A stretch of DNA of 64,000 bases from Pantoea sp050157905 (GTDB lineage Bacteria; Pseudomonadota; Gammaproteobacteria; Enterobacterales; Enterobacteriaceae): the NCBI RefSeq assembly GCF_050157905.1, contig NZ_JBKIWZ010000001.1, forward strand, positions 1,178,001-1,242,000, read 5' to 3'. Shown here piece by piece: positions 25,720 to 32,455 of the stretch (the first letter of the stretch is position 1; the number at the start of each line of letters is the position of its first letter). The notes under the pieces are model-generated. The model made no database searches, was not told where the DNA came from, and saw only the letters and a program-made list of their open reading frames with translations. Position numbers and translations under genes: made by a program.

Positions 25720-26220
25720 ATGCTTGATTACCGCTTCCCGACAGCTTTGCAAATGGTTCTGAGCGTAGCGATGGCGGAGCAAATGGGAAAACGCTCTACC
25801 AGCGCGATTCTGGCTTACGGGCTGGAAGCGAATCCCAGTTTCATACGAAAATTGATGGTCCCGCTGACCCGCGATGGCATTATCGTTTCGACGCTGGGCC
25901 GAACCGGCTCAATTCATCTGGGCCGTCCAGCTGCGGAGATTACCCTCAGGGATATCTATGTCTCCGTCATTGAGGATAAAAAAATCTGGGCTGCGCGTCC
26001 CGACGTCGCGCCGCGCTGTCTGGTCAGCGCCAACCTCTGCTGGTACTTTAAGTCGATCGCCGACGAAGCCGAGCAGGCGTCACTGGATGTGCTGGCAAAA
26101 CGCACCGTGGCCGACGCGCTGAATGAGCTGAAAAAGCGCGATACCAGCAACTGCACTGCCGTGCCGGAACCCGAACCCGAACCCGAAGAGAGTGAAGAAC
26201 TCTGCAAAAAAAGCCGCTGA
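25720..26220 (+). CDS. Rrf2-family transcriptional regulator
   Basis: A 166-residue protein whose N-terminal 85 residues look like an Rrf2-type winged helix-turn-helix (ALQMVLSVAMAEQ, LEANPSFIRKLMVPLTRDGII, LGRPAAEITLRDIYVSVIE). The middle has two cysteines, in RCLVSANLCW, where metal- or redox-sensing Rrf2 proteins often carry ligands; the IscR three-cysteine spacing is not met, so an Fe-S cluster cannot be assumed. The C terminus has an unusual PEPEPEPEES tail from short direct repeats, probably disordered. A strong terminator overlaps its last codons. Confidence 0.82.
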   Translation: MLDYRFPTALQMVLSVAMAEQMGKRSTSAILAYGLEANPSFIRKLMVPLTRDGIIVSTLGRTGSIHLGRPAAEITLRDIYVSVIEDKKIWAARPDVAPRCLVSANLCWYFKSIADEAEQASLDVLAKRTVADALNELKKRDTSNCTAVPEPEPEPEESEELCKKSR

Positions 26221-26236
26221 TGAGCGGCTTTTTTTA
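26205..26236 (+). terminator. Terminator overlapping the end of the Rrf2-type gene
   Basis: AGCCGC (26212-26217) and GCGGCT (26224-26229) pair around TGATGA, with A-rich bases before and seven T after. The stop codon TGA (26218-26220) lies in the loop. Confidence 0.88.
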
Positions 26237-26280
26237 TGGGCATCTTGTCGGACAGGCACTTATGCTCTGAGTCGATCCTT

Positions 26281-26637
26281 ATGAATAAGCGTTCAAATTC
26301 ATTAATCACCGTCGCCGGGCAACCCGCAGTGATTACCTGCGTTCCCGAAATCAATCTGTTCCGCGGTCGCTTTACCGGCCTGTCCGGTTATTGTGATTTT
26401 GTCTCCGACAGTGTGCAGGGTCTGCACAAAGAGGGAGCGATATCGCTACGCGAATATCTGGAAGATTGTGCCGCCTCCGGCATTGATCCTTACGCGCTGC
26501 AGGAAAAAACGAAAACCTTTACGTTGCGCTATCCGGAATCAATGGGCGAGCGCCTGTCTCAGGCTGCTGCGCAAAATGAAACTTCGCTGAATGCGTTTAT
26601 TGTCGAAACGCTGAATGAAAAGTTAAGACAGTGCTAA
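26281..26637 (+). CDS. Orphan HicB-like antitoxin-family protein
   Basis: A 118-residue protein. The N-terminal half (AVITCVPEINLFRGRFTGLSGYCDF) resembles the partial RNase H-like fold of HicB proteins, and the C-terminal part (TFTLRYPESMGERLSQAAAQ through AFIVETLNEKL) is a ribbon-helix-helix DNA-binding motif. HicB normally neutralises the RNA-cleaving toxin HicA from an adjacent gene. No HicA-like frame (60-odd residues with a catalytic histidine) is present on either side, so it may act as a stand-alone DNA-binding regulator. The start at ATG 26281 skips a leader that overlaps the terminator upstream. Confidence 0.75.
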   Translation: MNKRSNSLITVAGQPAVITCVPEINLFRGRFTGLSGYCDFVSDSVQGLHKEGAISLREYLEDCAASGIDPYALQEKTKTFTLRYPESMGERLSQAAAQNETSLNAFIVETLNEKLRQC

Positions 26638-26660
26638 ACGGCCTGCTGCCAGTCACAGAC

Positions 26661-26691
26661 AAAAAAGGGGCGATCATCCGATCGCCCCTTT
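26661..26691. terminator. Terminator shared by the hicB-like gene and oqxB
   Basis: AAGGGGCGAT and ATCGCCCCTT form a perfect 10-bp stem around CATCCG. A run of A on the left gives a T-run for minus-strand transcripts, so it mainly serves oqxB; it is weaker in the plus direction. Confidence 0.88.
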
Positions 26692-26704
26692 CAACGTTGC
26701 GGGT

Positions 26705-29700
26705 TTACGCCGTCACAGTTTCGGCATCACCTGACCGGCGCGTCACCAGCTTGCGCAGGGCGACATAGAACACCGGCGTCAGGAACAGACCGAACAGCGT
26801 CACGCCCAGCATCCCGGAGAAGACCGTAATGCCGGTCACGCCCCGCACTTCGGCGCCCGCGCCTTCCCCCAGAATCAGCGGCACCGTACCGGCGATAAAG
26901 GCGATGGAGGTCATCACGATGGGGCGCAGACGCAGGCGGCACGCTTCCAGCGCCGCGTCTGTAATCCTTTTGCCCTGCATCTCCAGCTCCCGCGCGAACT
27001 CGACGATCAGAATCGCGTTCTTGCATGCCAGTCCCATCAGCACCACCAGTCCGACCTGCACGAAGACGTTGTTGTCGCCGCCGGTCAGCCAGACGCCAAA
27101 CAGCGCAGAGAGCAGCGTCATTGGCACAATCAGGATGACCGCCAGCGGCAGCGTCCAGCTCTCATAGAGCGCGGCCAGCACCAGGAAGGCCAGCAGCACC
27201 GCCATCGGGAAGACGATCAGCGCCGTGTTACCCTGGGTTGACTGCTGATAACTCAGGTCGGTCCACTCGATGTTCATGCCGTTGGGCAGGAGCTGACCGG
27301 ACATCACTTCCAGCTGGCTCATCGCCTGTGCGGAGGAGAGGATGCGCGGGTCGGCATCACCGATCAGATCCGCCGCCGGATAGCCGTTATAACGGATCAC
27401 CGGATCGGGACCGTAAGTGGTGGTAATGTTGACCATGCTGCCAATCGGCACCATCTCGCCGCGATCGTTGCGGGTTCGCAGGTTCGCAATATCCTCAACG
27501 CTGTCGCGGAACTCCCCATCCGCCTGCGCCATCACCCGCCAGGTTCGGCCAAAACGGTTGAAGTCATTCACGTAAGAAGAGCCGAGATAGGTCTGTAGCG
27601 TGCTGAACAGCGCGGTCAGCGACACACCCTGCGCTTTCGCTTTGTCCCGATCGACCTGAACATCCAGCTGCGGCACGTTGGCCTGATAGGAGGAAATAGG
27701 GAAGTGCATACCCGGCGTCTGCATGATGCTGCCTGACAGCGTATTGATCGCTGTCTGCAATGCGCCATAGCCCAGACCGGCGCGATCCTGCACATAGAGC
27801 GAATAGCCTGATCCCTGACCCAGCCCGAGGATCGGCGGTGGCATAATAGAGAAGCCAAAGCCCTGCTGGATTTGGGCGATCTTCGCATTGATTTCCGCGT
27901 TAATCTCGGCTGCCGTATGCTTACGCTCGTTGAAGGGCTTCAGACCAAAGAAGACCGTGCCGCTGTTCGGCGTATTGGTGAACTGCAGGGCATTCAGGCC
28001 GGGGAAGGCAACCGCATAGGCGACGCCGTCCGTCTGCATACCGATTTCGCTCATTTTGCGAATCACCTCATCGGTCCGCGCCAGCGAGGAGCCTTCCGGC
28101 ATTTTGACGCCACCAATCAGATAGAGCTTATCCTGCGTTGGAATAAAGCCGCCCGGCACCGTGTGGAACATAAACCCGGCCCCGGCCAGCAGCAGCAGAT
28201 AGACCGCGAACACCGCGCCACGGCGACGCAGCGTGCGGCCAACCAGCGATTCATATCCATGGGCACTGCGCTGGAAGAAGCGGTTAAACGGACGGAACAG
28301 CCAGCCGAACAGCGCATCAATAATCCGGGTCAGCCGATCTTTCGGCGCGTCATGGCCTTTCAGCAGCATCGCCGCCAGTGCAGGCGAGAGCGTCAGCGAG
28401 TTAATTGCTGAAATCACGGTAGAGATCGCGATGGTGGTGGCAAACTGCTTATAGAACTGTCCGGTCACGCCCGACAGAAACGCCATCGGCACGAACACCG
28501 CGCAGAGCACCAGCGCAATGGCAATGATAGGCCCGGAGACTTCGCGCATTGCCTGATGCGCAGCGGCACGCGGCGACAGTCCCATCTCAATGTTACGCTC
28601 GACGTTCTCGACCACCACGATCGCGTCATCGACTACAATCCCGATGGCCAGCACCAGTCCGAACAGGCTGAGGGTATTGAGCGAGAAACCGAGCAGGTAG
28701 AGCACGCTGAAGGTCCCGACGACCGACACCGGCACGGCCAGCAGCGGAATGATGGAGGCACGCCAGGTCTGCAGGAACAGGATCACGACCAGCACCACCA
28801 GGATCACCGCTTCCAGCAGAGTCTGCACCACAGCCTTAATCGAGTCGCGTACAAACACCGTCGGGTCATAAGGTGCGGCCCATTTCACATCGTTGGGGAA
28901 GCGGGTCGCCAGCTCATCCATTTTGGCGCGAACCGCATTGGAGAGATCGATGGCGTTCGCGCCAGGTGCCTGGAAGATACCGATACCGACAGCATCTTTA
29001 TTGTTCAGCTGAGAGCGCAGGGCGTAACTGCCTGAACCCATCTCGATGCGTGCCACATCGCGCAGCCGCACCAGCGAACCGTCGTCAGAGGTTTTCAGGA
29101 TGATATCGCCGAACTGCTGCTCGTTCTCCAGTCGTCCCTGAGTGTTGATCGACAGCAGAAAATCACTCTGCTTTTTCAGCGGTTCCGCACCCAGCTGACC
29201 GGCCGAAACCTGGACGTTCTGCTCCTGCATCGCGGTAATCACGTCTGAGGCGGTCAGGCCGCGCGCCGCCACTTTGTTGGGATCGAGCCAGACGCGCATG
29301 GCATATTCACCCGCGCCGAAAATCTGGATCTGACCAACACCCGGCAGACGCGCCAGCTCATCTTTCACCTTAAGCGTGGCGTAGTTACGCAGATAGAGCG
29401 AATCGTAGGTATTGTCCGGCGAGAAGAGGTGTACGACCAGCGTCAGGGTCGGTGACATTTTCTGGGTGGTGATTCCCAGCCGGCGCACATCCTCCGGCAG
29501 GCGGGCTTCCGCCTGCGCGACGCGGTTCTGCACCTGCACCTGCGCCTGATCAGGGTCGGTGCCCGGACGGAAGGTCACCGTGGTCACCAGCACGCCATCC
29601 GAACCGGCAACGGACTTCATGTACATCATATTCTCAACGCCGTTGATCGCCTCTTCCAGTGGCGTCGCCACGGAGTCGGCGATCACTTTCGGGTTCGCGC

Positions 29701-29857
29701 CCGGGTATTCGGCACGCACCTGTACGCTGGGCGGGACAACATCAGGATACTCACTGATCGGCAGCAGCGGAATGGCAATCATCCCGGTAACGAAGATCAG
29801 AATCGACAGCACCGCGGCAAAAATAGGCCGATCGATAAAAAAGCGGGAAAAGTCCAT
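26705..29857 (-). CDS. oqxB: OqxB-type RND multidrug efflux pump
   Basis: Inner-membrane proton-driven RND transporter that, with a periplasmic adaptor and TolC-type channel, exports drugs. The 1050 residues equal the length of Klebsiella OqxB, and much of the sequence appears nearly the same (MDFSRFFIDRPIFAAVLSIL, VVPPSVQVRAEYPGANPKVIA, PGGFIPTQDKLYLIGGVKMP). Proton-relay residues are present: the DD pair in GIVVDDAIVVVENVER and the lysine in GLACKNAILIVEF. It lies 12 bp after oqxA. In Klebsiella OqxAB exports quinolones, olaquindox and chloramphenicol; the substrates here are inferred from that. Confidence 0.93.
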   Translation of the reverse strand: MDFSRFFIDRPIFAAVLSILIFVTGMIAIPLLPISEYPDVVPPSVQVRAEYPGANPKVIADSVATPLEEAINGVENMMYMKSVAGSDGVLVTTVTFRPGTDPDQAQVQVQNRVAQAEARLPEDVRRLGITTQKMSPTLTLVVHLFSPDNTYDSLYLRNYATLKVKDELARLPGVGQIQIFGAGEYAMRVWLDPNKVAARGLTASDVITAMQEQNVQVSAGQLGAEPLKKQSDFLLSINTQGRLENEQQFGDIILKTSDDGSLVRLRDVARIEMGSGSYALRSQLNNKDAVGIGIFQAPGANAIDLSNAVRAKMDELATRFPNDVKWAAPYDPTVFVRDSIKAVVQTLLEAVILVVLVVILFLQTWRASIIPLLAVPVSVVGTFSVLYLLGFSLNTLSLFGLVLAIGIVVDDAIVVVENVERNIEMGLSPRAAAHQAMREVSGPIIAIALVLCAVFVPMAFLSGVTGQFYKQFATTIAISTVISAINSLTLSPALAAMLLKGHDAPKDRLTRIIDALFGWLFRPFNRFFQRSAHGYESLVGRTLRRRGAVFAVYLLLLAGAGFMFHTVPGGFIPTQDKLYLIGGVKMPEGSSLARTDEVIRKMSEIGMQTDGVAYAVAFPGLNALQFTNTPNSGTVFFGLKPFNERKHTAAEINAEINAKIAQIQQGFGFSIMPPPILGLGQGSGYSLYVQDRAGLGYGALQTAINTLSGSIMQTPGMHFPISSYQANVPQLDVQVDRDKAKAQGVSLTALFSTLQTYLGSSYVNDFNRFGRTWRVMAQADGEFRDSVEDIANLRTRNDRGEMVPIGSMVNITTTYGPDPVIRYNGYPAADLIGDADPRILSSAQAMSQLEVMSGQLLPNGMNIEWTDLSYQQSTQGNTALIVFPMAVLLAFLVLAALYESWTLPLAVILIVPMTLLSALFGVWLTGGDNNVFVQVGLVVLMGLACKNAILIVEFARELEMQGKRITDAALEACRLRLRPIVMTSIAFIAGTVPLILGEGAGAEVRGVTGITVFSGMLGVTLFGLFLTPVFYVALRKLVTRRSGDAETVTA

Positions 29858-29869
29858 AGCGGCCTCGGA

Positions 29870-31024
29870 TTAGTGAGCGGCTGTCGCGCGCATGGCGACC
29901 TGCTGAGCGGTAACGGGCATGCCCGGCATGAAGACTTTTTGCAGACCGGCGACAATCACCCGGTCTCCGGCTTGCAGACCCGATTTCACGATACGCAGGC
30001 CATCCACCATCGCGCCAGGCTGGATATCACGCCGCTGCGCCTTGCCTTCACCGTCCACCACATAGACATACCTGCGATCCTGATCGGTCAGTACCGCCTT
30101 GTCATCGATCAGCATGGCCTCGAACTGCGCGCTGCCGGGCAGCCGCACGCGGGCAAACAGACCTGGCGTAAACTGACGCTGCTGATTGTCGAGCAGGGCG
30201 CGCATGCGAATAGTGCCGGTGCTGGCGGTCAGCTGATTATCCAGGAAATCCACTTTGCCCTGATGCGGGAAGCCCTGCTCGCCGGTCAGCGCAATCTCAA
30301 CCGGCAGGGCATGACGCTGCTGGCCCTGACGCGCCATCGCCTGATAGTGCAGGAAGGTGTTCTCATCCACGTCAAAATAGACATACATCTGCTGCTGCGA
30401 CACCAGCGTGGTCAGGACACTGGCGCTGTCGCCCGCGGTCACCAGGTTACCGGCGGTGATCATGGCACGGCTGGCGCGGCCATCAATGGGCGCGGTGACG
30501 CGGGTAAAGTCCAGATTCAGCTGGGCCATATCGACCGCGGCCTCTGCCGCCAGCACCTCTGCCTGTGCCTGACTGGCCGCGGCGCGCCGCTGTTCCCAGG
30601 CTTCGCGGGAGATCGCCTGGGTGCCGATCAGCTTCTCGCTGCGGCCCGATTCGCTGCGGGCCAGGTTTGCCTGACTGCGCGCCCGGGCCAGTTCCGCTCT
30701 GGCCTGCTCCAGCGCCGCGCGGTAACTGCGATCGTCGATGGTAAACAGCACCTGACCTTTGCGAACCTCATCGCCTTCGCGATAGTTTACCGCGTCGATG
30801 TAGCCGGAAACGCGTGGACGCAGCTGCACGCTCTGCACCGCCTCTATCCGGCCATTGAAGTTGTCCCACTGGCTGACCGGCTTAATCAGCACCGGCGCGG
30901 CGCTCACCTCAGGCGGGGCGGGCGGGGCGTTTTGCGCAACTCCCTTGTCGCAGCCGCTGAGCTGCGCGATAAGCAGTATCATCCCAAAGAGGGTCAAGCC
31001 CTGACGAACCCGGTTCGTAATCAT
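29870..31024 (-). CDS. oqxA: OqxA-type periplasmic adaptor lipoprotein
   Basis: Membrane fusion protein that links OqxB to an outer-membrane channel. The 384-residue product has a lipoprotein signal with lipobox LSGC near residue 23. The adaptor parts follow: lipoyl/barrel-sandwich (VQLRPRVSGYIDAVNYREGDEV), a helical hairpin (about residues 100-165), and beta-barrel (APIDGRASRAMITAGNLVTAG, VDFLDNQLTASTGTIRMRALLDN). It closely resembles Klebsiella OqxA. The ATG giving MITNRV is chosen because it leads straight into the signal peptide. No outer-membrane channel gene is adjacent, so TolC probably serves. Confidence 0.92.
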   Translation of the reverse strand: MITNRVRQGLTLFGMILLIAQLSGCDKGVAQNAPPAPPEVSAAPVLIKPVSQWDNFNGRIEAVQSVQLRPRVSGYIDAVNYREGDEVRKGQVLFTIDDRSYRAALEQARAELARARSQANLARSESGRSEKLIGTQAISREAWEQRRAAASQAQAEVLAAEAAVDMAQLNLDFTRVTAPIDGRASRAMITAGNLVTAGDSASVLTTLVSQQQMYVYFDVDENTFLHYQAMARQGQQRHALPVEIALTGEQGFPHQGKVDFLDNQLTASTGTIRMRALLDNQQRQFTPGLFARVRLPGSAQFEAMLIDDKAVLTDQDRRYVYVVDGEGKAQRRDIQPGAMVDGLRIVKSGLQAGDRVIVAGLQKVFMPGMPVTAQQVAMRATAAH

Positions 31025-31143
31025 TATTGTCTTTCCGCGATAAAGAGTAACAGGTGACCATCTGGTCAATATTTGCAACTTTCAAGATTGCAATTAATCG
31101 CGGTGAGTGTAGGCTGGCGTCACTGGCAACTGCAAGAATAACA

Positions 31144-31162
31144 GATACACTTTATGTGCGGT
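31144..31162 (-). promoter_or_regulatory. Mar/Rob/RarA-box-like site 1 upstream of oqxA
   Basis: On the minus strand this reads ACCGCAC followed by ATAAAGTG, matching the conserved AYnGCAC half and the R-Y positions of the MarA/SoxS/Rob box. It lies in the divergent spacer between oqxA and the rarA-like gene. Confidence 0.45.
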
Positions 31163-31201
31163 CTGACGCGGGCGATGAAAGCCTGAGCAGCATGCGTTAA
31201 A

Positions 31202-31220
31202 TCCACACAAAGTGTGCGGC
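31202..31220 (-). promoter_or_regulatory. Mar/Rob/RarA-box-like site 2
   Basis: On the minus strand GCCGCAC followed by ACTTTGTG, again with the GCAC core, and 58 bp from site 1 in the same orientation. It includes a short palindrome CACACaaaGTGTG. Confidence 0.4.
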
Positions 31221-31326
31221 ATTTAATGTACTAATAAAACTTGCATTAAATGGCATAGTCAGCCACCCTTAAGTGTAACTGCAACTGATACTAATACTTT
31301 TCGCCACGGCGACAGGAGAGACTGGA

Positions 31327-31668
31327 ATGATGAGTGACGCCTTTATTCACGATTTAATCGACTGGATTGATAACAATATCGAAGCACGTCTGGATCTGGA
31401 TACCGTTTCAGAGCGCGCGGGTTACTCCAAGTGGCACCTGCAGCGCATGTTCAAAGAACACACGGGCTATCCGCTGGGTGAGTACATCCGCGTGAAGAAG
31501 CTGAAGAAATCAGCCGATCGCCTGACCAGCACCGACGAACCGATTCTGAACGTGGCGATATCACTGGGCTTCGATTCACAGCAATCCTTTAATCGCAGCT
31601 TCAAACGTCAGTATGGTGTCGCACCCGGTGCATGGCGTCGACACAGCGGGGATTCGCACGCCGCATAA
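31327..31668 (+). CDS. rarA: RarA-like small AraC-family activator
   Basis: A 113-residue, single-domain AraC-type activator of the MarA/SoxS/RamA/RarA group. Both helix-turn-helix units are visible: LDLDTVSERAGYSKWHLQRMFKEHTG and ILNVAISLGFDSQQSFNRSFKRQYG. It is divergent from oqxAB with a 302-bp spacer, the same arrangement as rarA-oqxAB in Klebsiella, so RarA is the best-supported name; sequence alone would not exclude RamA- or SoxS-type naming. An AGGAGAG ribosome site precedes two adjacent ATG codons (31327 and 31330). The repressor oqxR, found next to oqxB in Klebsiella, is not present. Confidence 0.82.
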   Translation: MMSDAFIHDLIDWIDNNIEARLDLDTVSERAGYSKWHLQRMFKEHTGYPLGEYIRVKKLKKSADRLTSTDEPILNVAISLGFDSQQSFNRSFKRQYGVAPGAWRRHSGDSHAA

Positions 31669-31676
31669 CCTCGCCA

Positions 31677-31700
31677 GGGCCAGCATGTCTGGCCCGCGCT
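31677..31700 (+). terminator. Terminator after the rarA-like gene
   Basis: GGGCCAG (31677-31683) pairs with CTGGCCC (31689-31695) around CATGT, followed by GCGCTTTT. It is weak to moderate in T content. Confidence 0.6.
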
Positions 31701-31754
31701 TTTCTCTGCGCGCAAAACTGGTATCATCTGCATCCTGTCGCCACGGATGCCATT

Positions 31755-32189
31755 ATGTCAAAAAAACTCTGGATTGGACTTTTCCTTGTCCTCGCGGTCT
31801 GTTTCTACGGCCTCAAACCCTGGCTGAATCGTGTTTCAGCACCCGCTCAGCCTGATATCGCTACCCTCACCGATGCCCGCACCGTCGCACGCTGGGTTCT
31901 GCAGCATCAGCATTTACCGGATTACTATCTGACGAAAAGCGACGCGCGCAAGCGTGGCTGGAACCCGGAGAAGGGCAATCTGTGTGACGTGTTGCCCGGC
32001 AAAGCTATCGGCGGCGATCGTTTTGCCAACCGTGAAAAACGGCTGCCCACACGAGCTGGTCGTCAGTGGTATGAGGCGGATGTGAACTATCGCTGTGGTC
32101 ATCGCGATGCCGACAGGCTGGTCTACTCCTCAGACGGCCTCGTATTTCTTTCAACCGATCACTACCGCAGTTTCAGACAGGTGCCCTGA
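31755..32189 (+). CDS. Barnase-family ribonuclease with N-terminal membrane signal
   Basis: A 144-residue protein with a hydrophobic N terminus (residues about 5-22) that exports or anchors it, then a barnase/N1-type RNase domain. The C-terminal half follows barnase closely: WYEADVNYRCGHRDADRLVYS then DGLVFLSTDHYRSF. This holds all three catalytic residues of barnase: Glu (E73), Arg (R87) and His (H102). Such enzymes cleave single-stranded RNA, preferably after G. A barstar-type inhibitor gene follows after 2 bp, protecting the producer's cytoplasm. The ATG was chosen because the signal begins there and the longer open frame upstream is non-homologous. Confidence 0.9.
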   Translation: MSKKLWIGLFLVLAVCFYGLKPWLNRVSAPAQPDIATLTDARTVARWVLQHQHLPDYYLTKSDARKRGWNPEKGNLCDVLPGKAIGGDRFANREKRLPTRAGRQWYEADVNYRCGHRDADRLVYSSDGLVFLSTDHYRSFRQVP

Positions 32190-32191
32190 TC

Positions 32192-32455
32192 ATGCTTGAT
32201 CTGACTTTTGACCTGCGTCAGCTGACCACGCGCGCCGCCTTTTATCAGCAGTTTGCTGAGCAGAGCGGCTGCCCGGCAAATTTTGGTCATAATCTGGATG
32301 CGCTGTGGGACTGGCTGACCGGTGGGATGGCACTGCCTGCCACGGTGCGGCTGCAGCACGTTGCTGCGCAGCAGCCCGACTTAGCGCCAGTGCTGGCGCT
32401 GCTGGAGGAGGCGGCGCAGTCGCTGGCGGGCGAGCTGCGCCTGATTAGTGATTAG
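32192..32455 (+). CDS. Barstar-family RNase inhibitor
   Basis: An 87-residue acidic protein of the barstar family. The core NFGHNLDALWDWLTGGM matches the barstar helix that plugs the barnase active site, including both aspartates (D35 and D39 in barstar). It is presumed to bind the RNase encoded just upstream, one operon with a 2-bp gap. Its stop overlaps the end of srfC on the opposite strand by four bases. E. coli has a related lone barstar, YhcO, but here the cognate RNase is present. Confidence 0.9.
   Translation: MLDLTFDLRQLTTRAAFYQQFAEQSGCPANFGHNLDALWDWLTGGMALPATVRLQHVAAQQPDLAPVLALLEEAAQSLAGELRLISD

Noticed and set aside
26281..26637. Complete hicAB toxin-antitoxin system
   Set aside because: Only the HicB-like half is present; no HicA-like frame lies on either side.
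29873..31057. 394-codon plus-strand frame opposite oqxA
   Set aside because: It mirrors a clearly recognised adaptor gene; composition is that of an antisense shadow.
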